This document shows positions 1 to 6,491 of a stretch of DNA of 12,112 nt, piece by piece. Within the stretch, counting starts at the first letter, position 1, and each line of letters begins with the position of its first letter. Origin of the DNA: Rickettsiales bacterium (GTDB lineage: Bacteria > Pseudomonadota > Alphaproteobacteria > Rs-D84 > CACZYB01); the NCBI GenBank assembly GCA_031288035.1, contig JAITSG010000047.1:1-12112 (forward strand). The letters are read 5' to 3'. Position numbers and translations under genes: made by a program. The notes under the pieces were generated by a model. That model made no database searches. It was not told the origin of the DNA and saw nothing but the letters and a program-made list of their open reading frames with translations.

Positions 1-587
1 ACCACGTTCTTCAGCGCCGCGCCGACCTGGTTGCCGACGAAATCGCCGCCTATGTAAAAACGAATCAGGCGCGAGCTCAAGCTTCCGGCCAGTCCCTCCT
101 TCACCTTTGCATCGTCGGAATCCACAACCGCGCAGGACGGAATCTCGCGGACGTAATCCTGCACGTGCCCGGGGCCGGCCAGAATGGCGAGCCGCGGCGT
201 CTCGCCTAGCTCCTCGCGAAAAACCTGCGACAATACCTTGGCAGACGGGGTTTCCAGCCCCTTCATGGCCAGAAGGAACGTCTTTCCCGCGAGGCCGCCG
301 CGGCCGGGGAGGGATCGGCCGGCAACCTCTCGGCAGAAACCGCGCAGGTTCTGGCTCCCTATGGACACGACTATCGTATCGTTTCCAAGCGCCGCGTCCA
401 GGTCGTCGGTCATCGAAACTCCGCGCGGCAGGGAAAGATACCTGTTGCGGCCGGTATCGCGCAACTCAATGAAATCCGGCGAAGAGGAGCGGCCGTAAAG
501 AACCGCAGGAATGCCGCAATGCGTCGCCGCATACCATGCCAGGAACGTGCCCCAACGGCCGCAGCCGACAACCGAAATACCCTCCAT
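1..587 (-). CDS. gpsA: Glycerol-3-phosphate dehydrogenase [NAD(P)+], 5' part only (C-terminus beyond window start)
   Basis: GpsA reduces dihydroxyacetone phosphate to sn-glycerol-3-phosphate in the cytosol, the first step of phospholipid backbone synthesis. About 196 residues are visible, of the usual ~330. The N-terminal Rossmann motif VVGCGRWGTF is at residues 6-15, followed by NRYLSLP near 48-54, AMKGLE near 109-114, AGPGHVQDY near 137-145 and GNQVGAALKNV at the window edge, which carries the family's catalytic lysine. The start ATG (587-585) has an AAGGA ribosome site 5 nt upstream and lies just below a perfect consensus promoter. Two things are odd. The central motif is GPGHVQD, which I associate with Firmicutes-type GpsA, where proteobacterial GpsA usually has GPSFA or GPTFA. 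Isoleucine here is mostly ATT (6 ATT, 3 ATA, 0 ATC by hand count), unlike the rest of the window, where ATA dominates. The identity is secure; horizontal origin is inference. Confidence 0.93.
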   Translation of the reverse strand, partial: MEGISVVGCGRWGTFLAWYAATHCGIPAVLYGRSSSPDFIELRDTGRNRYLSLPRGVSMTDDLDAALGNDTIVVSIGSQNLRGFCREVAGRSLPGRGGLAGKTFLLAMKGLETPSAKVLSQVFREELGETPRLAILAGPGHVQDYVREIPSCAVVDSDDAKVKEGLAGSLSSRLIRFYIGGDFVGNQVGAALKNV

Positions 588-603
588 GAAAATCCTTTCA
601 GCT

Positions 604-639
604 TACGCAAATTATAGCGTTTCCGCGCCGGCATGTCAA
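604..639 (-). promoter_or_regulatory. Sigma70-type promoter for gpsA, perfect consensus
   Basis: On the minus strand TTGACA (639-634) is followed after exactly 17 nt by TATAAT (616-611). Both hexamers are perfect matches with optimal spacing. Transcription would start near 604, giving a leader of about 17 nt that contains the AAGGA ribosome site of gpsA. The boxes were read directly; activity is inferred. Confidence 0.85.
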
Positions 640-647
640 CTTTTCCC

Positions 648-675
648 TTGCAAAAGCGCCCGCGCAAAGTAAAAT
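648..675 (+). promoter_or_regulatory. Probable promoter of tRNA-Ser, divergent from the gpsA promoter
   Basis: TTGCAA (648-653) and TAAAAT (670-675) are separated by 16 nt, about 29 nt upstream of the mature 5' end of tRNA-Ser. The -35 box lies only 9 nt beyond the -35 box of the opposing gpsA promoter, so the two promoters are back to back. It could also transcribe the glycosyltransferase gene that follows the tRNA, since no terminator is visible between them. Confidence 0.6.
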
Positions 676-703
676 GGCGCACGGCGGCGATCACGCCTCA
701 TGC

Positions 704-793
704 GGAAGGGTGGCAGAGCGGTCGAATGCGGCGGTCTCGAAAACCGTTACACGGACAACCGTGTCGTAGGTTCGAATCCTATCCCTTCCGCCA
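704..793 (+). tRNA. tRNA-Ser(CGA), with encoded CCA
   Basis: This 90-nt class II tRNA folds completely. The acceptor stem GGAAGGG (704-710) pairs with CCCTTCC (783-789), then discriminator G790 and encoded CCA (791-793). The anticodon stem GCGGT/ACCGT flanks the seven-base loop CTCGAAA (736-742), giving anticodon CGA at 738-740, which reads UCG serine codons. The long variable arm has the stem ACACGG/CCGTGT (749-754/759-764), typical of serine tRNAs. The T arm is GTAGG-TTCGAAT-CCTAT. No direct repeat of its 3' end was found elsewhere in the window, so there is no sign that it is the edge of an integrated element. Confidence 0.97.
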
Positions 794-825
794 CCAGATC
801 GCCTTATTATGCCGAGAATGCTTGC

Positions 826-1761
826 ATGAAAGAAACAACCATAGCGATCAGCACGGCCTTCCAAGACGCCGGAGACGCCACCAGGGCCATAGAAACAGCC
901 AAGGCGCTAAGAAAATACCGCCCGGACGGCATAAACGCCCGGATAATATTCATATCCCACGGAAGCAAATTCGAACGGACGGTACAAAACCTCGGCTTCG
1001 AGTTATATCGCGCCGAACCGAAACTGCCCGGCATAGGCCTGTACCAAGACCTAGGCATGACGACGACAAACCTTATCGGCACGGAGAAGCTAGCCCGGGA
1101 AATCATAGAGGGCGAGACGGCGGCCTGTAACGACATAAAGCCGGACGCCGTCGTGCGCGGCTTTTGGCCTACGGCGAGCCTGGCCAGAAGGACGGCGAAG
1201 GAGGACATCCTTGGAATCCGCTTTGCCCCGCTGCCGCTTGTCCCAGACTTCCTCAAGATTCTTCCGGACGTGCCGGAACAGCTGAAGCTATTTTCCATAT
1301 TCCCGAAACCGCTGCGCCTATGGTTGTTCCGCCATATTCCGGCCTTCCTGAAAAACAGGGCGCCGATACTAAGGCAGAACAACATCAGGCGCGCCGCATA
1401 TAAGCTCGGCCGGAAAGGCGAGAAGCTGGTCAACGTATTCGATATATTGAAGGCCGACCTGACGGTCGTGAACGATTTGCCAGATTATTACGATAGGGCC
1501 AAATTCCCAAAAAACGTGAAGTTCACAGGGCCTTTGTTCCCAGTCCCCGACGACAAAGAACCGATAGACCCGGAAATAATAAAAGCCTTCGGCCCGAAAA
1601 TAAACAAGCCCAAGATTTTCTGCACGCTTAGCAGTTCCGGCTCCGAAGAGCGGAAATTTAGCTGGCGCGATGAATTTGAAAGCTGGTATTTGCTGAGCCG
1701 CAGGCCGGACGAAGCTTATCTGCAGCTCATCGTAGAACGCGAGAGAGCGGGCGGAAAATAA
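826..1761 (+). CDS. GT-B type (UGT/MGT-like) glycosyltransferase, C-terminally truncated
   Basis: This encodes 311 residues. The N-terminal part resembles the acceptor-binding Rossmann domain of UDP-glycosyltransferase-like GT-B enzymes: a GDATRAIETAKALR helix near residue 18, IIFISHGSKFE near 42-52, then a conserved block around GIGLYQDLGMTTTNLIGT (about 71-88) and PDAVVRGFWPTASLARR. The linker ends at KIFCTLSSSGSEE (about 265-277), which matches the first strand and glycine-rich loop of the C-terminal nucleotide-sugar domain. Only about 35 residues follow, where roughly 100-130 more are expected, and this tail looks unrelated and uses T-ending codons (TTT, GAT, TAT, GCT) more than the preceding part. 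Reading the other two plus frames past about 1640 gives early stops and no continuation, so this is not a simple frameshift. ATG 826 has only a weak GAG 8 nt upstream; the longer open frame from 700 runs through the tRNA and is rejected. The product is probably inactive. Sugar and acceptor are unknown. Confidence 0.72.
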   Translation: MKETTIAISTAFQDAGDATRAIETAKALRKYRPDGINARIIFISHGSKFERTVQNLGFELYRAEPKLPGIGLYQDLGMTTTNLIGTEKLAREIIEGETAACNDIKPDAVVRGFWPTASLARRTAKEDILGIRFAPLPLVPDFLKILPDVPEQLKLFSIFPKPLRLWLFRHIPAFLKNRAPILRQNNIRRAAYKLGRKGEKLVNVFDILKADLTVVNDLPDYYDRAKFPKNVKFTGPLFPVPDDKEPIDPEIIKAFGPKINKPKIFCTLSSSGSEERKFSWRDEFESWYLLSRRPDEAYLQLIVERERAGGK

Positions 1762-1854
1762 GAAAAATACAGACGCATCCTCTTACATGCCGAACAAATA
1801 TCCCTAAGAATACCGTCAATCCCAGCCTCGTGGGACTATAGGATTTTCAGCCTG

Positions 1855-1883
1855 TTGAACGCGTTCTTCCTCCGTGCTATCAT
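1855..1883 (+). promoter_or_regulatory. Probable promoter for the small helical (MazG-like) gene
   Basis: TTGAAC (1855-1860), a 17-nt spacer and TATCAT (1878-1883) preceded by an extended -10 TGC (1875-1877). Transcription would start near 1890, about 10 nt before the ATG at 1900, which leaves room for the GGAG ribosome site (1890-1893) and little else. This fixes the coding start at 1900 and argues against the upstream in-frame ATG at 1855. Confidence 0.6.
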
Positions 1884-1899
1884 GCCTTCGGAGAAAAAA

Positions 1900-2265
1900 A
1901 TGGAACGCAGCCTTACGATAGACACCATCCAGACGTTCATCGAGTCCGACCTTGCCGTGTGGCATACGGAACTCAACGGGCTTGACGCTCAGACGAAGGC
2001 CCTCGTCCTCCTTACCCGCATAAGCGAAACGGCCGGACGGCTCGCCATGGAAACGGCGCGGCATTTCGGCCTTGAAACCCCGGACCACGACAACCTCGGC
2101 CCGTCCGGCCTAGACACGGCCGCCGCGGCGACGGTCATGAACGTCCACCTGCTCGCCGAAATACTAGGCATAGACATGTTCGAGGCCTATGAAAAGCATA
2201 TGCGGCGCATACAGTCCATGATAAGGCGCAGGGACGGATGGAAGGACGCGCAGGCGGAAGGATAG
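1900..2265 (+). CDS. Small all-helical protein, possibly MazG-like
   Basis: This encodes 121 residues, predicted all-helical and cytosolic, with no signal or membrane segment. The pattern recalls MazG-like nucleotide pyrophosphohydrolases: helix LLTRISETAGRLAMETARHF (about 38-57), then a second helix pair ending in LLAEILGIDMFEAYEKHMRRI, close to the family's usual 'LA..lGIDL.eA...Km' ending. The metal-binding acidic residues are only partly there: the EExxE-like site reads ETAGRLAME, and the later ExxD position reads GLDT. It may therefore be a degenerate or non-catalytic member, and the family assignment is tentative. ATG 1900 has GGAG 6 nt upstream and its own promoter candidate. The gene runs toward eptA and ends 14 nt before the eptA stop codon. 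Confidence 0.7.
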   Translation: MERSLTIDTIQTFIESDLAVWHTELNGLDAQTKALVLLTRISETAGRLAMETARHFGLETPDHDNLGPSGLDTAAAATVMNVHLLAEILGIDMFEAYEKHMRRIQSMIRRRDGWKDAQAEG

Positions 2266-2281
2266 GCCGCGCGAGGCTATC
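2261..2281. terminator. Possible bidirectional hairpin between convergent genes
   Basis: GATAG (2261-2265) pairs with CTATC (2277-2281), with an inner CC/GG pairing and one bulged G, in the short gap between two converging stop codons. Neither strand has a real T run after it, so termination activity is uncertain. Confidence 0.25.
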
Positions 2282-3839
2282 AGAACAGAGTCTTTATTAT
2301 ATGGAACACCGGCTCGTCGTAATCCGCGGAAAACGGCGACTTGTTCCAGTCTATCCCGTCGGCCGATACGCCGGCCAGGTCGGCCGCGGCGTGCGGGAAA
2401 TCCTGAGTATTGAACTTGCGCCCGAGGTATTTAGAGAGGGCGCCTACAAAACCCGGCCGCGCGGACGCATACCCATCGGAAAGCCACAGGATGAACGGAA
2501 TTTCAAACATGTTGTCCTTTTTCACGGTCGAGCTGTGGCAGAAGCAGCTGTCCCTCGATATCGCGTCCTCGCCGTGGTCGGGGAAATAAAGGAACGACGA
2601 AACCCCGCCCCTGGCCCCTAGCATGCCGACCATTTTCGCGACTATATCCATGGCATAGGCGACGGAATTGTCGTAATGGTCGATCTTTTCCAGGCGCGAG
2701 TCGGAGGCGCCCCTGAACGCCGCCGCATCGGGAGGATACCTGTCGGCGTACGACCAGTGGCTGCCCCGCAGGTGCAGGAATATCGCCTTCCTCGGCGCCG
2801 GATCGCCAAGGGCGGAGGCCAGGGCGGGAAGAAGCTTCGCGTCGCCGAAACCCGGATAGGCGCCGATATCCTGCTCGAACTTCGCGACCGCGGCGTCCTC
2901 GGCAATCGCGGCGACGAAACGGCCCTTGCTGGTCCTGGCCATGTTGTTGTCGAGCCAGAACGTCTTGAACCCGGCATCGTTGAACAGGTTGATCACCGAA
3001 CCCTTGGCCTTAAGCGGGCCCATATCGTCGAAAGTCGCCAGGGTCAGAACCTTCTGAAGCGCGGTTATGGTCATGGGGTGCGGCGTGGCCACGTTTGCGA
3101 ATGCGTACAGCCGCCCCTTAACCCCGGCCAGGGCCCCGTCCGTGTCCCGCGAATAGCCGTAGAGCGAATGATGCTCCCGCGCGTCGGATTCGCCTATTGC
3201 GAACACAATGACCTGCGGCCCCTCCAACACCATCCTTATATCCTTGAACGGCCCGAACTTCCGCGCCTTCCTGTCCGCTATGTTGAGGACGTTGTAGTAC
3301 TGGTAATAATGCTCGTAAAGCTCGAACGCGGCGAAGCGGTAGCGCGGGGACGTGAACATGCCCCTTGCCCCGGCGACGGCCAGAAGGACGAAGAAAAACT
3401 GGCGCAGCCCCTCCATATGCGGCGTGCCGTCGATGCTCCTTACCCTCTTGAACGCATAGAAAAACGCAGCCAGAAGGATCGTCAGAACCGCGACGGAGGC
3501 CCGATTCGCGTATCCGGTCACGAATCCAGCGGCCTCGGCCGGATCGGTGTCGAACACCGCGAACGCCGCGCCCTTGTCCAAAAGCTTGCCGAATATATAA
3601 TAGTGCAGGACCCGGAGCCCGCTCGGGATATAGACGAGCAGGAACACGGCGGACGCGTACAGGCGCGAATGCATCGGAAACAGCAGGGCGATGAACGAAA
3701 CGGCGCCGGCCGAAAGCAGGGCCCAGCTTGAATGCGAAAGCTCCAGCCCTATCCTGGTGTGGAAATCCAGCCATATCGGAAGCAGCGTGTACAAATACAG
3801 CACCGCGAACGGGAAATACGCACGAAGGCCCTTGAACAT
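2280..3839 (-). CDS. EptA/CptA-type phosphoethanolamine transferase (inner-membrane sulfatase-fold enzyme)
   Basis: This encodes 519 residues. Enzymes of this family transfer phosphoethanolamine from phosphatidylethanolamine to lipid A, core sugars or related surface glycans on the periplasmic face, leaving diacylglycerol. About five hydrophobic segments fill residues 7-160, followed by a periplasmic sulfatase-fold domain. Motifs run in family order: IGESDAREHHSLYGY (E217, metal), NVATPHPMTITAL (T257 the likeliest nucleophile, T259 the alternative), HLRGSHWSYADRYP (H361), KIDHYDNSVAY, FPDHGED (D421, H422, metal) and CFCHSS (H435), then EIPFILWLS. Start choice: a TTG at 3860 is in frame, but it abuts the T run of the preceding terminator; ATG 3839 has AGGAA directly upstream, though closely spaced, and is preferred. 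No promoter fits between that terminator and this ATG, so transcription must read through from the nitroreductase gene or start inside it. Lipid A versus another acceptor cannot be told from sequence. Confidence 0.88.
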   Translation of the reverse strand: MFKGLRAYFPFAVLYLYTLLPIWLDFHTRIGLELSHSSWALLSAGAVSFIALLFPMHSRLYASAVFLLVYIPSGLRVLHYYIFGKLLDKGAAFAVFDTDPAEAAGFVTGYANRASVAVLTILLAAFFYAFKRVRSIDGTPHMEGLRQFFFVLLAVAGARGMFTSPRYRFAAFELYEHYYQYYNVLNIADRKARKFGPFKDIRMVLEGPQVIVFAIGESDAREHHSLYGYSRDTDGALAGVKGRLYAFANVATPHPMTITALQKVLTLATFDDMGPLKAKGSVINLFNDAGFKTFWLDNNMARTSKGRFVAAIAEDAAVAKFEQDIGAYPGFGDAKLLPALASALGDPAPRKAIFLHLRGSHWSYADRYPPDAAAFRGASDSRLEKIDHYDNSVAYAMDIVAKMVGMLGARGGVSSFLYFPDHGEDAISRDSCFCHSSTVKKDNMFEIPFILWLSDGYASARPGFVGALSKYLGRKFNTQDFPHAAADLAGVSADGIDWNKSPFSADYDEPVFHIIKTLF

Positions 3840-3858
3840 TTTCCTATGCCATCCACAC

Positions 3859-3884
3859 AAAAACGCCCCGGCCGCGCCGGGGCG
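3859..3884 (-). terminator. Intrinsic terminator after the nitroreductase gene
   Basis: A perfect 9-bp GC-rich stem (3864-3872 with 3876-3884) has a 3-nt loop. On the minus strand it is followed directly by TTTTT (3863-3859). It begins 9 nt after the nitroreductase stop codon and ends 19 nt before the preferred eptA-like start. On the plus strand no T run follows, so it should act only on minus-strand transcripts. Confidence 0.85.
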
Positions 3885-3893
3885 CGACTGACG

Positions 3894-4514
3894 TTATTTC
3901 GGCCAGCCGATGGTTATCGAGATTATCGGCGTTTCCTTTTCGCCAAGCTTCAGGGCGGGCTTTAATGCCTCGGCCTCGAAATACGCGCGGGTTACGGCCC
4001 CAAGGCCCTTCGCCGTGACGTAAAGCGCCACGTTCTGCATGGACTGGCCCGCGTGTATCCCGGAATATTCCGGCCTCGTTCCCGTATAAAGGATGGTCAG
4101 CGGAGCGTCGAGCACGAAATCCTGCTTTGCGAACAGCTTCCTCAAATCCTCGGCCGAGCGCTGGATTATCCGGCCTTCCTCCCCGTCATAGGCCCAGGCT
4201 CCGGACGGGGTTATCGCATACACCCCGAGGTCCTTCTTGTTGTTGGCGGTCGGAATGGTGCGGGTCCCGTGCGAATTCTTCCCGAACGCGGCCCACAGTA
4301 TCTCGGCCAAGGTCTGGCGGTCGATTTCCTTAGAGCTGAACTCGCGCACCGACGTCCGGCGGTTCATGATGTCGAGCACGGCGACCTCGCCTATGGCCGG
4401 CATGGGCAGCTCCTCGCCCGCGGGCTTCGCCCCGCGCACTGCGAAAAACGACGCTATCCCGGCAGCCGCCACCGCCGCCGCCGCTCCCGCTATGATTTTC
4501 GATTTCCTGTTCAT
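3894..4514 (-). CDS. Membrane-anchored or exported SagB-type nitroreductase family protein
   Basis: This encodes 206 residues. The N-terminus MNRKSKIIAG followed by an Ala-rich hydrophobic stretch (about 7-26) is an uncleaved anchor or signal; no lipobox cysteine is present. The rest is a compact FMN-binding nitroreductase domain of the SagB/ThcOx branch: DIMNRRTSVREFS (48-60) carries the typical phosphate-contacting arginines, then LAEILWAAFGKNSHGTRTIP (69-88), TANN, QDFVLDAPLTILYTG, AGQSMQNVALYVTAKGLGAV and a C-terminal ISITIGWPK. Such proteins usually act as flavin oxidoreductases; the substrate is unknown and no azoline-peptide biosynthesis genes lie nearby. The start ATG has CGGAG 7 nt upstream. 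A strong terminator follows the stop codon. An exported member is less common, since FMN must be loaded before or after transport. Confidence 0.85.
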   Translation of the reverse strand: MNRKSKIIAGAAAAVAAAGIASFFAVRGAKPAGEELPMPAIGEVAVLDIMNRRTSVREFSSKEIDRQTLAEILWAAFGKNSHGTRTIPTANNKKDLGVYAITPSGAWAYDGEEGRIIQRSAEDLRKLFAKQDFVLDAPLTILYTGTRPEYSGIHAGQSMQNVALYVTAKGLGAVTRAYFEAEALKPALKLGEKETPIISITIGWPK

Positions 4515-4546
4515 TTTAATTCTCCGGTTGGCTGTTATAACAATTC

Positions 4547-4582
4547 TGGAACCAGTCTAACACTATGCCTGGAGATTTTCAA
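4547..4582 (-). promoter_or_regulatory. Probable promoter of the nitroreductase gene
   Basis: On the minus strand TTGAAA (4582-4577), a 17-nt spacer and TAGACT (4559-4554) preceded by an extended -10 TGT. The start site would be near 4547, giving a leader of about 33 nt with the CGGAG ribosome site. The -10 box matches consensus at 4 of 6 positions, so the extended element matters. Confidence 0.5.
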
Positions 4583-4617
4583 GAAGGAATATTATCCGGC
4601 CGCGCTTCTAAAAATCC

Positions 4618-4646
4618 TTGCAACCGCACGAAATGTATTGTAAAGT
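4618..4646 (+). promoter_or_regulatory. Probable promoter of the psd-pssA-dgkA operon
   Basis: TTGCAA (4618-4623) is followed after 17 nt by TAAAGT (4641-4646). The start would be near 4653, leaving a leader of about 20 nt that contains AAGGAG. The -35 hexamer is the same as in the tRNA-Ser promoter. Because the six downstream genes overlap or nearly touch, this may be the main promoter for all of them. Confidence 0.55.
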
Positions 4647-4673
4647 CCTCTGGCAATGAAATAAGGAGTTATA

Positions 4674-5351
4674 ATGACCAAAACAGTACCGAACGTATCG
4701 ACGAACGACATACTCCTGCCCAACATATCGCGCGAGGGCGTGAATATAGTCGTGCTAGCCTTCCTTATAGCCGCGATACTGCTGTGCTTTTCCGCATTCC
4801 TCGGCTCCATAGCCTTGGCGGCGGCGATATTCACGTTCTATTTCTTCCGCGACCCGGAGCGAGTGGCGCCGGATGGCCGCGGACTGGCCCTGGCCCCGGC
4901 GGACGGCATAGTCCTGCCCATACAGGAAACCACCTATCCCAAGGAAACCGGCGAAAAGGGAAGATGCAAGAAAATCAGCATATTCATGTCCGTGTTCAAC
5001 GTGCACGTCAACCGCAACCCGGTCTCTGGAGCGGTGCTTAAGACCGAATACGTGGAGGGCAAGTTCGCCGACGTGCGCCAGGACAAGGACAGCGAGGACA
5101 ACGAACGCTCGATAACCCTGGTCGAGACGGACGGCGCCAAGGTCGCCGTGGCGCAGATAGCCGGATACGTCGCCCGACGCGTGGTGAACAGGCTGTCCGC
5201 CGGAGACAAGGCGGAGGCGGGCGAAAGGTTCGGCCTTATCAAATTCGGCTCCCGCCTGGACGTGTACCTTCCCGCCGGGGAATACGAAATAACCGTCAAG
5301 CCGGGGCAAAGGACAATCGCCGGCGAAACCGTGATAGCCAGGAGAAAATGA
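4674..5351 (+). CDS. psd: Phosphatidylserine decarboxylase proenzyme, small (PSD-A-like) type
   Basis: Psd converts phosphatidylserine to phosphatidylethanolamine at the inner membrane. This 225-residue protein is of the short class. A hydrophobic hairpin (about 23-57) anchors it, ending in FYFFRDPER. APADGIV (D77) and SVFNVHVNRNP (H111) supply the acid and histidine of the self-cleavage triad. The cleavage site is FGSR: G192-S193, where S193 would become the pyruvoyl group of the alpha chain. The ATG has AAGGAG 5 nt upstream. The stop overlaps the first possible pssA start (ATGA), fitting coupled translation of the two consecutive pathway enzymes. Isoleucine codons are extremely skewed: 14 ATA, 3 ATC, 0 ATT by hand count. 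Confidence 0.95.
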   Translation: MTKTVPNVSTNDILLPNISREGVNIVVLAFLIAAILLCFSAFLGSIALAAAIFTFYFFRDPERVAPDGRGLALAPADGIVLPIQETTYPKETGEKGRCKKISIFMSVFNVHVNRNPVSGAVLKTEYVEGKFADVRQDKDSEDNERSITLVETDGAKVAVAQIAGYVARRVVNRLSAGDKAEAGERFGLIKFGSRLDVYLPAGEYEITVKPGQRTIAGETVIARRK

Positions 5352-5353
5352 TA

Positions 5354-6133
5354 ATGCCCAAGAAAGAAACCCGCCTGTTCAAGATAAAACGGCCGGAAAA
5401 CCTGACCCTCGGGAACATAATACCGAACTTGGCGACGCTCACCTCCGCCGCGTGCGGCATGACCGCGATAGCGCAGGCCACCCAGGGGTATTTCAGCCGG
5501 GCCCTCGCCCTCATCATCTTCGCCGCCATAATGGACGGCATGGACGGCAGGCTCGCCCGCATGTTCAAGACCAACAGCCAGTTCGGGGTGGAACTCGACA
5601 GCCTGTGCGACGCCCTGTCGTTCGGAGTGGCCCCGGCGCTCATCGCCTTCTTCTATACCACGCACCACATACGCGGCATAGGATGGATACTTTCCGTCAT
5701 ATTCGCGATAGCCATGATACTGCGGCTAGCCAGGTTCAACGTCATGGCGGCCGACAAGAAGGTGCCGGAATACTGGCAGTACTTCTTCACCGGCGTCCCG
5801 GCGCCGGCGGGCGGCCTCATGATACTGTGGCCGATAGCCCTTTTGAACGCCACGGGAAACGAAATATTCGCCGACCCGCGGCTCGTGTGCGCCATAGTCG
5901 GAACCATCGCGCTCATGCTAGTCAGCCGGATACCAACCATCAACCTCAAGAAAATCCACATACCGAAGTCGGCGGCGAGCCTGGTCATGCTGCTTATCAT
6001 AGTGACCCTCCTTCTGATGGCGTTTTACTTCTGGAAGGTCGCGGCGGTCCTCGGCGCCATCTACCTCCTGACCATACCGTACACGATAATCAAGTTCATA
6101 AGGATGAAAAGGGCGTATGCGAGGCGCGATTAG
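5354..6133 (+). CDS. pssA: CDP-diacylglycerol--serine O-phosphatidyltransferase
   Basis: PssA makes phosphatidylserine from CDP-diacylglycerol and serine, feeding Psd, whose gene is immediately upstream. It is a multi-spanning membrane protein of the CDP-alcohol phosphatidyltransferase family. The signature D-x2-D-G-x2-A-R-x8-G-x3-D-x3-D is complete; counted from the ATG at 5348 it is D63, D66, G67, A70, R71, G80, D84, D88. Further helices fill the region to the basic C-terminus. Start choice: three codons read ATG ATA ATG from 5348. The GGAG at 5341-5344 is 3 nt from the first ATG and 9 nt from the second (5354), so the second fits ribosome spacing better, while the first would give an ATGA overlap with psd. 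The two products differ by only two residues. Confidence 0.94.
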   Translation: MPKKETRLFKIKRPENLTLGNIIPNLATLTSAACGMTAIAQATQGYFSRALALIIFAAIMDGMDGRLARMFKTNSQFGVELDSLCDALSFGVAPALIAFFYTTHHIRGIGWILSVIFAIAMILRLARFNVMAADKKVPEYWQYFFTGVPAPAGGLMILWPIALLNATGNEIFADPRLVCAIVGTIALMLVSRIPTINLKKIHIPKSAASLVMLLIIVTLLLMAFYFWKVAAVLGAIYLLTIPYTIIKFIRMKRAYARRD

Positions 6134-6482
6134 GCACATAATAGGCGCGTTCAAATACAGCGCCGCCGGATTCAAAAGCGCGTTTGAAAGCGAGGTGGCC
6201 TTCCGCCTCGACATCCTGTTCTGCGCCGCCGCAGCCGCCGCAATCTGCCTGTGGAACGTGCCCGCCGCGCACAAGCTGTGGCTCGGCTCGACGCTCTTTT
6301 TCATCATCGCGGCCGAGCTCGCCAATACGGCCATAGAGTACGCGATAGACAGGATTGGCATGGCCCCGCACCCCCTTTCAAAGTCGGCCAAGGACGCAGG
6401 CTCGGCGCTGGTGTTCACGGCCTTCGCGTATTGCGCGTTCGCATGGGCGGCGGTATTCCTGATGAACAGGACACAAGCATAG
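6117..6482 (+). CDS. dgkA: Diacylglycerol kinase
   Basis: DgkA is a small trimeric inner-membrane enzyme that phosphorylates diacylglycerol to phosphatidic acid, recycling the lipid left by headgroup transferases. This copy has 121 residues (122 in E. coli) with three hydrophobic helices. The active-site motifs align with a constant offset of two to E. coli: E26, then ELANTAIEYAIDRIG giving E67, N70, E74 and D78, then SKSAKDAGSA giving K92 and D93. All known key residues are kept. The start overlaps the end of pssA by 17 nt and the ribosome site is weak (AAAAGG), suggesting coupled translation. Its place between PE synthesis and an OpgB-like transferase fits a diacylglycerol-recycling role. 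Confidence 0.95.
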   Translation: MRGAIRHIIGAFKYSAAGFKSAFESEVAFRLDILFCAAAAAAICLWNVPAAHKLWLGSTLFFIIAAELANTAIEYAIDRIGMAPHPLSKSAKDAGSALVFTAFAYCAFAWAAVFLMNRTQA

Positions 6483-6491
6483 GAGAATAAA

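Noticed and set aside
107..498. Two overlapping plus-strand open frames (107-472 and 184-498)
   Set aside because: They lie antisense to gpsA, whose motifs are unmistakable; their Arg/Pro-rich translations are typical of GC-rich shadow frames.
704..793. tRNA-Ser as an attachment site of an integrated island
   Set aside because: No direct repeat of its 3' end, no integrase and no phage genes were found in the window; only the truncated glycosyltransferase next to it hints at rearrangement.
700..825. N-terminal extension of the glycosyltransferase reading frame back to 700
   Set aside because: It reads straight through tRNA-Ser, and the protein similarity begins at about 826.
1855..1899. Upstream ATG at 1855 for the small helical protein
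   Set aside because: It coincides with the -35 box of the promoter candidate and has no ribosome site, whereas ATG 1900 has GGAG at good spacing.
1630..1900. Frameshift as the explanation for the short glycosyltransferase
   Set aside because: Neither alternative plus frame past about 1640 continues the family; both reach stops quickly.
2676..3731. Long plus-strand open frame (351 codons) antisense to the EptA-like gene
   Set aside because: The translation is Arg/Gly/Glu-rich without recognisable motifs, and the minus strand has a complete set of transferase motifs over the same bases.
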